In this document: piece by piece, positions 51,334 to 62,524 of the stretch
Position numbering within the stretch: the first letter of the stretch is position 1
Layout of the letters: each line of letters begins with the position of its first letter
Source: Panonychus citri
Taxonomy: Eukaryota; Arthropoda; Arachnida; Trombidiformes; Tetranychidae
DNA: 64,000 nt
Direction of reading: 5' to 3'
Assembly: GCF_014898815.1 (NCBI RefSeq)
Contig: NW_026515470.1
Span: 1 to 64,000 of the forward strand
The notes under the pieces: generated by a model
The model's input: only the letters and a program-made list of their open reading frames with translations
The model's database searches: none
What the model was told of the DNA's origin: nothing
Translations under genes and position numbers: made by a program

Positions 51334-51345
51334 TCTCCCGCGAAA
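51334..51345 (-). promoter_or_regulatory. E2F-like element upstream of B2
   Basis: TCTCCCGCGAAA about 300 bp upstream of the start, in an otherwise AT-rich flank. The same 12-mer occurs upstream of B3 and B5. It resembles overlapping E2F half-sites; binding is inferred only. Confidence 0.35.
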
Positions 51346-51673
51346 TTTGAAAGATCGATTTTTTTGTGAATTTCGATCCATCAAAAACTAAGAACGGAAC
51401 TTCTGTGAGAGGAGCATTTTGCACCATAATTTCTTCATCTTTTCTCTAAAAATTTTTCTCGTCAATTTAATAAACTCGTTAAATTGAAGAATAACAACTT
51501 TAATAGAACAACAAATGGATTTTTGAAAATTTGATTTTCTTCTCTCTTGAAAATCCTTTCGGTTCATGATTAATTCACAGCATAGTTGTTTATGTACATC
51601 ATTTTCTGGTCTTATTTACAATTAAATCTCGATTATCATTTAATACCTTAGTCTAATTATTTACACTTTCGTT

Positions 51674-51769
51674 CGATCAAATTTTTGATTGTTCGTCGTT
51701 TAGAAGAGACCAGAGAAAAAGAAAACCAATCTTATAGATTAATAGCAGGATCTTTGTGGATTCTTTCAA
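51674..51769 (-). pseudogene. relic last exon of a SENP-like copy (between B2 and B3)
   Basis: The minus strand reads a version of the family last exon (HKDPAINL, stop, DWFSFSLVSSKRRTIK) with an in-frame TAA. It is closer to the last exon of copy A (LSLVSSKRRTIKRLI) than to the functional last exon of B3, to which it is directly fused. It marks an unequal-exchange breakpoint within a last exon. Confidence 0.8.
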
Positions 51770-54700
51770 ATTTCGGAATCAGCAGAAGAATAAGAGCTAG
51801 AAGAAGAAGAAGAAGAAGAAGAAGAAATTTCATCATCCGTTTCGCAAAGACTATTTTTCTTGATTTCTTCAGCTTTTCGCTGTTGTTTAATCAATCTTTC
51901 AATAGTTCGTCGTTTAGCCGAAACCAGTCTGTGAGAGAACCAATCCTCTAGATTAATAGCCGGGTCTTTGGAAACTTTGTCAAGTAAATGATCAGGATTC
52001 TGGAAATAATCAACAATGAATGAATTAATTTAGGTTGCAAACAAGAAAAAGTTAATTCAACTTTAAAATTAACTTACTCTTAGGAAATTCTCAATGCATT
52101 GTAGTACATAGAGACCTGAGTCGAAGTCATTGTTTTGCTTAGGCACCTTGAGATAAATATCAGGCATTACACTTCTACTAAAACTTTTCTTTGTCGTTTT
52201 CTTTGACTCCCATTCCTTAGCTAGAAAGTGTCGTAATGGTGCAGCTAATCCACATCTACTATGAGCACTTTGCGTCGAGTCCATGAAAAGTATACGAGGC
52301 CTAAAAAGATCCGAAATTTCAGGATAAGATATCATTGAATTAGACATGAATTTCAAAACTGTTGATGAATAAAATAAATCTAATACCTTTTAGCACTTTT
52401 CTCATTGAATGCAACTTCGTCCAGGAGAGAACTTTTCTTGGATAACAAATGATTGCCAGAAACCAATGACAGGATTTATGAATTGGTATAATTAGAAAGT
52501 CCTTTTCGAAAATGTTCACATTTTTTGTCCAATTCTTTACTCTATTGTAGTATCTATCAGAAAGCCTGAAAATATTGGAGAGTGGATAGATTAAAATTGG
52601 ATAGAAAAATGAAGAATGAACAATTTTTAAGCACGATAACACAAATGACAGAGTTGCTGAAATTAATTATCATTTAAGCTACCGTTAAAATAGCGAACCT
52701 TCAAAGAAAAGACTCGATCAACAGTAAATACATGTAAGTCAACAAGTATAAGAGTTTAAATCGTACGTACGATTTTTTGCCCTGCGTTCCAACCTCCGAT
52801 GATCGAGGTTTATGGGTGAGCTTGTAGTAAAAAGATGAACTGAAAATGTAGCATCTTTCGGCGATATCTGGGGATGTCAAGTCTTTTTCAATATACCTAT
52901 GAATCGAAGATAATGTGATGAGCATTAGTAAAAGATTAAGCCTATGATTAATGTTCAACGATAACAATGGCTTACTTAAGATAGAAACCCAGGATTGCAT
53001 CATTTATTTGTTGCCCTTCCTCCAAACAAGCGAGATCCGACTGACGAATTGAGATATGTTCAACTTCGTAAATGGGAATAGGTGGATAACTAAAGAGACG
53101 ATCGTCACTAGATAAAGAGAGGATTATTATATAAATTATTAATACACAATAAGAGCGATCACCAAAAAGCTAACAAAACTCATCACCGCTCAATTGTGAT
53201 CTAGAATAAATTACCAATTTGATACTGCGGCATTTGAGTTTCCAATTTCATCTTCACTGTTCATCACAACAATGGAGGTCGTTTCATCTATTTTCGAATT
53301 CGAGGTCTTCTTTTTACTCTTAGCCAATTTAGGAGGAAAAGGTGATTTAAAAGTGGATGAAGACGTTGAAGATTTTGCTGTCGGTTGTTGAGAAGAGTTA
53401 TTTAATAAATCGAAGTATTGATGAGCACTAACAGATAGATTTCTATCAAGTTTCCAAGTGACAGTATTAAAGATGGCGAAATACTCTTCCAATATATTTC
53501 GAATTTCTTCATTCTTTCCGTTCAATTGCACTGCCACACGAATGGTTCCTTCTGTCACAATTAGAATCAAAAAACGTATAAAGTGGTAAGAAGGTAAGTA
53601 GCTTTAGATATGTTTAGGGAAAGAACAATTAAAACTAAGTATTTATTATCTACTATCAAGTCTATGAGATTCGTAGAGTGAATAAGAATTGAATAACGAA
53701 GAATAATGAAACAGATACATACCCATGTGATCACTTTGATTCCGTTGTATTTTCAATGCTTCGCATATTTTGAAACTCGAACTTGGAACGGTTTCTATGA
53801 TCAGGGTTGACAAATTTTCACCAGTTTTCCTATCAAAATAGAGTTTTTGAATATCAATTGGAGAAATGGTAATAGCCAAACTCGGTCTTTCTGGTGCAGA
53901 TACTTGAACAAACTTAATACCTTTTGAGATTAAATGAATCTCTTTACAGGTGAATTTATGAACACCAAAGTAGACAAAGTTGTTGTGAACTGATAAAGTT
54001 TGATTAGACTCCATGTTAAAAACTGAATTGTCGTAATTTGTACTTGAAACATTCGTTTTTCGTGTTGATGATTGTTGAGAATGATTGTTCAAGAAATCAA
54101 GGTATTTATGGACACTTCGCGATAGGGCTCTCTCAAGTTTCCAATTCACTTGGCTAAAGACGGCAAAATATTCTTCCAATATTTTGTAAATTTCTTCACC
54201 TTGTCCGTTAAATTGAACAAGAACACGAATCGATCCTCTTAGTTCAACTGAGAAGAAAAAAAACAGAGTAGAAAATTAGTATAACAAAGCGATGAGATAA
54301 AAGATAGCACAAACAAAAGAAAAGCTAAAACCACTTCAGATAAATTATATCCCGAGAATTGTATTACAATTAAGGGGAAGACAAAAAAATGAGCAGTTAA
54401 TTGCTAAATGGGCGTAAACATACGAGACATTAATTGTGATAGAAAAAAAAACAAAAGTCAAGTGGGAAGTGACAGTTCACCGAGATAAACTGTGGTGGAA
54501 CAAAATTAGATAATAACCAAAATATCACTTTGGTGATATTAATAAGAGAAATACCTGAATTAGCAGATCGATTAAGTTTTAATATTTCACATATTCGAAT
54601 CCCAGATTCAGGAACAGTTTCTGTGATCAGGGTTGACAAATTGTCTCCAGTTTTACTGTCAAAATAGGCTTTTTTTATATCAATTGGTGGAATGGTGACA

Positions 54701-54843
54701 TTGAAAAAAGACTTTTCTTGGATTTGACACACTTGGGAAAACTTAATGCCCGCTGGAAGCAAACGTATTTCTTGACAGCGAAATTCATGGACATCAAAGT
54801 AGACAGTGTTGTGGAAAACTGATAAAGTTTGATTAACCTCCAT
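51766..54843 (-). pseudogene. SENP6/7-like pseudoprotease, copy B3 (Cys to Ser, one frameshift)
   Basis: Exons: 54843-54555, 54247-53723, 53551-53215, 53107-52976, 52896-52771, 52565-52387, 52300-52078 and 51999-51766. Architecture is as in B2, two PH-like modules plus a Ulp2-type domain with the nucleophile as Ser (DFDSGLYVLQ). Exon 4 is intact (126 nt), but exon 5 is 179 nt instead of 180: one G is missing near 52430 (GGAGAGA versus GGAGAGG-A in B2), which shifts the frame just after the His motif. The stop codon TGA is created at the fusion with the relic exon beside it, giving an end ADSEI rather than the B2 end SEISIY. The second-module exon is much closer to B1 than to B2, suggesting gene conversion. 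Confidence 0.8.
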
Positions 54844-55140
54844 GTGAGATATCAAATTGTCGCAATCAAGATGACAAGAAGAGAATAAGGAAACATCAAC
54901 AGTGTAAAACTGGAAGAGAAACAAGTTGATAAGGAAGAACGAGAATAAAAATAGAAACGATTGCTCGATTGTTGAAGAAAAGAAAATGATTGACTGAAGA
55001 TTGAATATCAAAAAATTCAGCTCATATTTGGAAAAATTGAAAATCAATTCTAATTTAGAATCTATAAAGTATTGATTATAAATAATTACGGAATTGTTAA
55101 TAAAAAGGATTGAAAAAAAGCTAAAAAGGAAAAAAAAATT

Positions 55141-55152
55141 TCTCCCGCGAAA
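55141..55152 (-). promoter_or_regulatory. E2F-like element upstream of B3
   Basis: TCTCCCGCGAAA about 300 bp upstream of the B3 start, identical to the B2 element. As part of the recent duplication it is not independent evidence; the B5 copy is. Confidence 0.35.
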
Positions 55153-55476
55153 TTTGAAAGATCGATTTTTTTGTGAATTTCGATCCATCAAAAACTAAGA
55201 ACGGAACTTCTGTGAGAGGAGCATTTTGCACCATAATTTCTTCATCTTTTCTCTAAAAATTTTTCTCGTCAATTTAATAAACTCGTTAAATTGAAGAATA
55301 ACAACTTTAATAGAACAACAAATGGATTTTGAAAATTTGATTTTTTCTCTTGAAAATCCTTTCGGTTCATGATTAATTCACAGCATAGTTGTTTATGTAC
55401 ATCATTTTCTGGTCTTATTTACAATTAAATCTCGATTATCATTTAATACCTTAGTCTAATTATTTACACTTTCGTT

Positions 55477-55572
55477 CGATCAAATTTTTGATTGTTCGTC
55501 GTTTAGAAGAGACCAGAGAAAAAGAAAACCAATCTTATAGATTAATAGCAGGATCTTTGTAGATTCTTTCAA
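55477..55572 (-). pseudogene. relic last exon of a SENP-like copy (between B3 and B4)
   Basis: Second occurrence of the relic seen at 51674-51769, with the same in-frame stop and the same fusion to a functional last exon (that of B4). Confidence 0.8.
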
Positions 55573-57527
55573 ATTTCGGAATCAGCAGAAGAATAAGAGC
55601 TAGAAGAAGAAGGAGAAATTTCATCATCCGTTTCGCAAAGACTATTTTTCTTGATTTCTTCAGCTTTTCGCTGTTGTTTAATCAATCTTTCAATAGTTCG
55701 TCGTTTAGCCGAAACCAGTCTGTGAGAGAACCAATCCTCTAGATTAATAGCCGGGTCTTTGGAAACTTTGTCAAGTAAATGATCAGGATTCTGGAAATGA
55801 TCAAGAATAAACAAAATGAATCGATTTTTTTGAAACAAGAAAAAGTTGACATAACCTTCAAATTAACTTACTATGAGGAAATTCTCGATACATTGTAATA
55901 CAAAAAATCCAGAGTCGAAGTCGTTAATTTGCTTAGGCACCTTGAGATAAATATCAGGCATTACACTTTTACTGAAGTTTTTATTTGACATTTGAAGGTA
56001 TTCCCATTCTTTAGTTAGAAAGTGTCTTATTGGTTCAGAAAATTCAAGCTCGCTATTAACTATTTGAGCTGAGTCCATGAAAAGTATACAAGGTCTGGAG
56101 AGAAAAAAATTTCAATAGGATTAGATATGAATGTCTCATTGAAGAGATTATGAAATCAATCTAATCTCAATACCTTTTGGGACTTTTTTCGATTTCATTA
56201 GGTAGAATCTCATTCATCGATGGCACTTTTCTTGGATAACATATGATTACCAAAAACCAATGACCAGATTTGTTAATTGGCATGATTATAAAATCTTTAT
56301 GGAAGATATTGACATTTTTAGTCCAAGTTTTCACTCCTTTGTAGCATCGATCATAAAGTCTGCTTAGATTTGTGAGAGAAAATATAAAATTACATGGAAA
56401 ATTATTAAAGGTGTAAGATAATTGCTAATCATTAGATGACACAAAAGGATATTCGCTCGTACAATTTGCTATCCTGAGTTTGAGCCTTTCGCTTTCTTTG
56501 GGTGAGCTTGTGATAGAAAAATACACTAAATATGTAGCTTCTTTGGGTGATGTCTGATGCTGTTAAGTTTCTCTCGATGTACCTGTGAAAAGAGGAGAAA
56601 CAAGATGAACATTAGTGATTCGAACGGAGGCTTTGATTGAGAATTGAAAGATAATTAGCACTCACTTGAGATAGAAACCTAAGATTGTTTCATTTACATG
56701 TTGTTCTTCGTCCAAACAAGAAAGATCCGATTGGCGAATTGAGATACGTTCAGTTCCATCGGGTGGATATCTGAAGAGAAGATCATCACTGGAAAAAAGA
56801 ATTATAAAAATGACAATTAAGAATAAGCTTTAAAGCTAAGTTAAGTTAGAGTTAAGATAATCACTTAGTTGATGTCGAGCCTTTTAAGCGACACTGGTTT
56901 TCAACAGGGTCATCACAATCGATTTCAATGATGGAACTGGTTGATTTTGGTTTTGAAACATTCGACCGCAGTGTTGATGATGATCGTTGAGAATAATTGT
57001 TAATAAAATCTAAGTATTCCTCGACTCTTCGACACGGAGTTATCTCAAGTCTCCATATTAGTGAATCAAAGGAGGAAAAACTGTCTTCAAATAAGAATTC
57101 AAGGTCTCCCTTTTCATCGTATAATCGAACACCAACAAGAATGGTTCCTTCTAATTACAGTATTGAGAAGCACAAAGTATCAGAAAAAATATAAGAAAAT
57201 AAGAGAAAAATCAGAGAAGATCAATTAATTACCTGTGTAATCACTTTGTTTCGGGTCTATTTTTAGCGTTTCTCTAATTATAATTGCAGATTCAGGAACA
57301 ATTTCCAAGACCAGGATTGAAAAATAATCATCACTTTCATAGTCAAAATAAGCTCGATGTATATGTGTTAGTGGAATGGTGATGTTAGAACGAGATCCTT
57401 CTGATGAAGACAATTGAAAAAACTGAATACGTTCTGAAATTAAACAAAATTGATCACAGAGAAATCCATGAACACCAAAGTAGACAGAATTGTAGTAACT
57501 AGATAAATTTAAACGAAAATCTGACAT
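55569..57527 (-). CDS. SENP6/7-like pseudoprotease, copy B4, single PH-like module (Cys to Ser)
   Basis: Seven exons join in phase without stops: 57527-57233, 57150-56865, 56788-56666, 56582-56463, 56359-56174, 56094-55872 and 55790-55569, giving 484 residues. Like copy A it has only one PH-like module (NSVYFGVHGF … ITIPLTHIHRAYFD), and its linker is shorter. The catalytic domain keeps His (SGHWFLVII) and Asp (LFMDSA), but the nucleophile is Ser (DFDSGFFVLQ). The last exon is nearly identical to B2/B3 while upstream exons are clearly divergent, so the 3' end came by recombination with the B2/B3 unit. An open frame through all exons, despite divergence, argues for selection on the protein. Confidence 0.82.
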
Positions 57528-58161
57528 GATGTTTTCGCATTTAAGATGACAACAGAAAAAAAAACGAATAAGAAACAATTACATTGTAATACAATGTAGT
57601 TGAAACAGAAAGAGATCTGGAATCAAGAAAGAGTAGCAAAAGCTAATCGATTTTTGAAGAAGAAAAATCGGAAGAGATCGACGTTCAAAATATCGATTCA
57701 ATTTATTAATAATAAAGAGTTAGAACGGAACATCTCAATATTTCGTCAATAACAAAATGTATCGAATTTAAATTAGACACTGAGTTGAAAAGGTCAGTTT
57801 TGTTCATGTGAAAGTGTCAAAGTAAATCACTTTTGTACCGAATACTTAATAGAAATTGTAAGCAGTTTAGCTCTTAATTAATGGTGGATTAATATCTTAG
57901 ATTAACTTTTTCATTGTTTCTTTTGCTGTAAAAATTAAATAGCAAGATTATAATTAAATTACGATATCGATTAACCATCTTCATTGATTAATTCATCTTA
58001 ATCAATTGGTACGAAATTATCACACGAAAGTTAATATAAATGGTGCAAAGGTTTTTCTAAAATTGTCAGTGAGTTAATTATGAAAATTTCCCCGATTGAT
58101 GAAATTTTGATACTCTGTTCGAGTGCAATTGATCCGAAATTAGTTAGAAGAAAATCAATTA
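57528..58161. promoter_or_regulatory. B4 upstream region
   Basis: This 634 bp lies between the B4 start and the B5 stop. It has the AGAACGGAAC word (57722) also found upstream of B2 and B3 (near 51392 and 55199), but no TCTCCCGCGAAA element. The stretch 57911-57980 is similar to 62019-62085 upstream of the B6 stop. Confidence 0.4.
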
Positions 58162-59189
58162 TCAACTATCATCAGTTTCCATCGTTTCACACTCATTTTT
58201 CTTATTCTCGCCTGATTTTCGCTTTCGCTTGATAAAACTTTCAAGTGTTCGTCGCTTAGAAGAGATCAGTGCCTGAGAGAACCAATCTCTAAGATCAATA
58301 GAAGTATCTTTGTGGATTCTTTCGAGTAAATCATCAGGGTCCTGGAAATAATCGAATAAACAAAATGAATTAATTTGAGTTGTCGAAAAGAAAAAGTTAA
58401 CTCAACTTTCATATTAACTTACTCTCAAGAAACTTTCAATATATTGTAGTACATAAAGTCCAGAGTCAAAGTCATTGTTTTGCTTAGGAACCTTGAGATA
58501 AATATCAGGAATTGAAATTTTACTAAAACTTTTCTTTGCCATTTTCATGGATTCCCATTCCTTGATCAGAAAGTGCCTGATTGGTGACGTACATCCCTTT
58601 CTACACTCATTTCCTTGCAGTGAATCCATGATCAGCATGCATGGTCTAAATAGAGAAAAATTTTAAGAGGATCAGAGATGAATTTCAGACGAATTTGATG
58701 TAATTAAACAATTACATTTTTCTTTTCCTTTCAATCGAGCCAACGAATGGAACTTTTCTTGGATAACATATGATTACCACGCACCAATGACAGTTCTTTT
58801 TGTTAACTGGAATAATTAGAAAGTCTTTTTGGAAGATGTTAATATCTTTCGTCCAATTCTTTACTCTATTGTAGTATCTATCAGAAGGCCTGGATAAATT
58901 TGTAAGAGAATTGATAAAATTAAACAAAGTCTCAAAGATTATCAATTCTGATTAGACGAGAAAAAGTTATTGAAGTTAATTATAATCTGATTGACTGTTG
59001 ACTATTGGCAGATAAGAACCATCACTTGACCAACAGTCTCAAAATTTAGGTTGCACGTACGTTTGACAGTCCAAAGTTTCAACCTCGTTTGCTTGAAGTC
59101 TATGAGTGAGCTTATGGTAGAAAAATGGACTAAATATGTAACTTCTTTCGGCAATGTTTGGAGCTATCACGTCCTTTTCGATGTATCTG

Positions 59190-59264
<75 letters not shown>

Positions 59265-60927
59265 ATTGGTGCTTGAAATAATTGAAGTTTCCAGTATTGG
59301 AAATTACTTACTTAAGATAGAAATCTAAGACTGTATGATTTAGAGACTGTCCTTCCTCCAAACAAGCGAGATCTGATTGACGGGCTGGGGAATGATAGTC
59401 ACTAAGTAATGAAGAAAATTACATGTATTAAAATAATAATCAAGAATGATCTCTAGAACTCATCGTAGATTAAACGCAGCTTAGAGTAAATCACCTATTC
59501 GGGCTCGTTAAGTTACGATCAGTGGCATTTTCAGCACCACTATTTATTTTGCGCCAAGTAATAGTTGTCGTTTCATTTAAATTTGATATTATTGATTCGG
59601 TCTTGAGCCCAATCTGAACAGGAATTTTTTTAGATGCAAGAGGTGATCCAAAGGTTGATGATGATGTTGTTGTTGGTTGTCGAGAATAATTGTTTAAGAA
59701 ATCAAAATATTGATGAACACTTAGAGATAAGGTTCTGTCAAGTTTCCAAGTGACAGAATTAAAGATGGCAAAATATTCTTCCAATATTTTCTGCATTTCT
59801 TCACTTTTTCCCTTCAATTGTACTGCGATACGAATGGTTCCTTCTAATTGTAAATTGGACAAGAAACAATCAACAGGGAAATAAAAGAAAAGATTAAATT
59901 ATCAAAGCTAAATTATAATTCAATAGTGTATTAGATTCATAGAGTGAATATGAATTAAACAAGAAGTGATGGAAAGTTGCAGAACGAAGCATACCCATGA
60001 GTTCACATTGATTCGCTTTTATTTTTAATGCTTCGCATATTTTGAAACTCGAACTTGGAACAGTTTCTACGATCAAGGTTAACAATTCGGTTCTATTATC
60101 GAAATAGGCTCGTTGTATATCAATGGGTGGAATGGTCATAACAAAATCTGGTCTTCCTGGTGAGGAAACTCGAACAAACTTAATGCCAGCTGAGATTAAA
60201 CAAATTTCTTTACAGGAGAATCTATGAACACCAAAGTAGACAGAATCGTTGTGAACTGATAAAGTTTGATTAACCTCCATGTTAAACACTGAATTGTCGT
60301 AATTTGGACTTGAAACATTCGTTTTTCGTGTTGATGATTGTTGAGAATGATTGTTTAAGAAATCAAGGTATTTATGGACACTTCGCGATAAAACTTTCTG
60401 AAGTTTCCAAGTCAATAAAGTATAGCACGAAAAATATTCATCCAATATTTTGTAAATTTCTTCACCTTGTCCGCTAAATTGAACAAGAACACGAATGGAT
60501 CCTTCTAATTAATTGAGAAAAGAACACAAAGTAGAAAATTAGTACAAAAAATAGTCAAAAAGTTTGGTAACAACCTTTGAAGATGATCAAAGTGAGTGAG
60601 AGAGAGAGACAAATACTTACCTTGAGTGTTTTCATGGGCTTGATTAGGTTTTATCTGTAATGCTTTGCATATCTTAATTCCAGATTCAGGAATAGTTTCC
60701 GTGATCAGGGTTGACAAATTGTCACCAGTTTTACTGTCAAAATAAGCTCGTTGCACATCATTTGGTGGAATGGCAACATCGGAAAATGAGAAATCTTCTA
60801 GTCTTAATACTTGGATGAACTTAATTCCTCTAGGGGTTAAACAGACTTCTTTACAGGTGAATTTATGAACACCAAAGTAGACAGAATTCTTGTAAACTGT
60901 TAAAAGTTGACCGTCCATGTGAGACAT
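58162..60927 (-). CDS. SENP6/7-like pseudoprotease, copy B5 (Cys to Ser, short exon 3)
   Basis: Eight exons join in phase: 60927-60621, 60504-59995, 59843-59495, 59401-59312, 59186-59061, 58889-58716, 58645-58423 and 58341-58162, giving 652 residues. The start MSHMDG corresponds to MSHMEV of copy A. Two PH-like modules are followed by a Ulp2-type domain with His (NCHWCVVII), Asp (LIMDSL) and Ser instead of Cys (DFDSGLYVLQ). Exon 4 encodes the first catalytic strands in only 30 codons: 33-42 nt are missing relative to other copies, removing the segment before RQSDLACLEEGQ, in frame. The 3' splice site of exon 5 is preceded almost directly by a 69 bp (CT)n tract. Open throughout. Confidence 0.83.
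59192..59260. repeat. (GA)n microsatellite at a B5 splice acceptor
   Basis: A 69 bp AG run on the plus strand, that is CT on the transcribed strand, ending six bases before the B5 exon at 59186. It serves as an extended polypyrimidine tract. Confidence 0.95.
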
Positions 60928-61160
60928 CAAATTGACAAAGACAAAAAAGAGAATTTGAAACAATCAAAAGTAATAAAAACAGATAAGAACGATGAAGACT
61001 TATAGAGAGATCTAAACAATACAAATATTGTAGCAAAAAGTTTTCACTATAAACCAGAAATTCTGGTCCAGAACTTTATCTAAAACTTTTTCGTTCCAAT
61101 TTGTCAACAAAAAGTAAACACTTGACTTAAGTGACTGAACCAATAAGCAGTTCGCTTTTC

Positions 61161-61172
61161 TCTCCCGCGAAA
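61161..61172 (-). promoter_or_regulatory. E2F-like element upstream of B5
   Basis: TCTCCCGCGAAA about 240 bp upstream of the B5 start. The surrounding flank has diverged from B2/B3, yet the 12-mer and the following AATCGATTTTTTTGTG-like stretch are kept. Confidence 0.4.
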
Positions 61173-61454
61173 CTTAAAATCGAATAATCGATTTTTTTGT
61201 GTGAATTTTGATTCTTTGAAAAATCTATGAACGGAATATGAGAGAAAAAACTTTTCCATTTTCCCGTTTCTTTAAATGACACCTAAAATAAATTTCGATT
61301 GATTAATAATTTTAATAGAATGTTAATTTTTGACCAACAATTAAGTTGCCATCATAGTGATTAGCAATTTAACTTGCCAACTTAATTGGTTTCTGGACAA
61401 TTGGGTTTTAATTCTGAGAAATTGAATCAAACACATTAACTATTCAATAACAGC

Positions 61455-62008
61455 TACTGGGTGACAAATAATATGTTGTTTTTTTGAGTATGGCGTTTAA
61501 ATCTAAATACTAACTTACAATAACTTTTTTTTCTGCTTATTTTTACAGTAATTAGTTGAAGTTTTTTTATATATAAAATTTTCGAAAATTGGACATTCTA
61601 TCGAAAAGTTACAGAGGGTTTCATAAAATAACAAAAAGTGCGATTAGATGATTACTATTTAGTGTATAATCTATTTCAGGGTGTCATAATACGCTAAATA
61701 GAAGTATCTATCGTTATTGATCTCAATTTTTTACTTAAAGTTCCGAGAAAATGAGTTATCAGCTAATTAAGTGCTCAATTTGCTTAAATTTCAGGTTTTT
61801 TTCATGATTTTAACTATCAAATATTATTCGCTGGCCACCTTTGGAGCCTTGAGGCACTCACCCTGTAGATTGAAAATAATTTTGAAAGGAAGGATATCTA
61901 ACTTGCAAGTCTAGTGCTTAATTCGTTACTAAAATTATTAGGTTGGAATCAAAGATAAAGAAGTTACAGGGTATTTAAAAAAAACAAGGTATTATTTGTC
62001 ACCCAGTA
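61455..62008. mobile_element. MITE-like element, TA-flanked terminal inverted repeats
   Basis: Perfect 16 bp terminal inverted repeats (CTGGGTGACAAATAAT) are each bounded by TA, giving 18 bp arms TACTGGGTGACAAATAAT at 61455-61472 and its complement at 61991-62008. The interior, about 520 bp, has no open frame of note, so the element is non-autonomous. TA bounding is the hallmark of Tc1/mariner-type insertion. Two inner words, CAGGGTGTCATAAT near 61677 and CACTCACCCTGTAG near 61854, resemble a second, nested pair of imperfect inverted repeats. The spacer of B4-B5 lacks the element, so insertion followed the duplication. Confidence 0.75.
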
Positions 62009-62188
62009 TTACAATCTTTTCATTGTTTCTTTTGTTGTAACAATTAAATAACAAGATTATAATTAAATTTTGGATTAACCATGATACTGATAATTGATTC
62101 ATCTTAATCAACTAGTACGAAATTTCTAAACAAAATGTGAAATAAAGGACGTAGCATTTAGCAAGTTAAAAACGGGAGCTGATAATGT

Positions 62189-62292
62189 AGCTTAATCTTA
62201 CCTGAAAATGAAGATAAAGCTGATGATTAGATAATGAAGATGGACAAAAATACCTATGTGGTAATATCTTCATTTTCAGGTAAGATTAAGCT
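62189..62292. repeat. 27 bp perfect inverted repeat (foldback)
   Basis: Arms 62189-62215 and 62266-62292 are exact reverse complements across a 50 bp loop. Each arm carries a TTTTCAGGTAAG-like string, so a consensus splice acceptor/donor sequence appears on both strands. It may be a small foldback element or a structured RNA segment. Confidence 0.8.
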
Positions 62293-62524
62293 TAACACTT
62301 TAAATAGAGTGAAATTTTTTTAAAATTATATGTTTAAATGCAAATTACAATTGGGATTCGTGATTTGGATTGTTATATCTCTCCATATTTTCCCGAATTG
62401 ATGTTATCTCAACTACGTTGATCATGGAGTTTTCCATGGTTAATTACTGAAAATTTTACGTTGAATAATTGGAATTTAATTAGCTGGGAGAGAATCAGTT
62501 ATCAACCATCGTCATCAGTTTTCA

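Larger units (their letters stand above)
47952..55572 (-). repeat. tandem duplication of about 3.8 kb (B2 unit and B3 unit)
   Basis: Unit 1 is about 47959-51769 and unit 2 about 51770-55572. They are nearly identical over last exon, exons 3-6, introns, exon 1 and more than 700 bp of upstream sequence. A third partial repeat of the unit (last exon only, 55573-55800) continues into B4 and then diverges. Differences are mostly single-base indels in homopolymers, apart from a more divergent stretch in the exon with the second PH-like module. Confidence 0.85.
60928..62524. promoter_or_regulatory. B5 upstream region and B5-B6 spacer
   Basis: This 1.6 kb is longer than the 0.63-0.73 kb spacers between the other copies, because it holds a 554 bp MITE-like element and an inverted repeat, both listed separately. 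The first 300 bp carry the E2F-like element and words shared with the B2/B3 flanks. No gene was seen. Confidence 0.5.

Noticed and set aside
54430..55191. A 253-codon frame that extends the B3 exon 1 upstream from 54843 and downstream past 54555
   Set aside because: The upstream part is Phe/Asn/Ile-rich and aligns with the leader of B2, where the frame is broken by indels; its start is not an ATG matched in other copies. The downstream part runs past a conserved donor into the intron.
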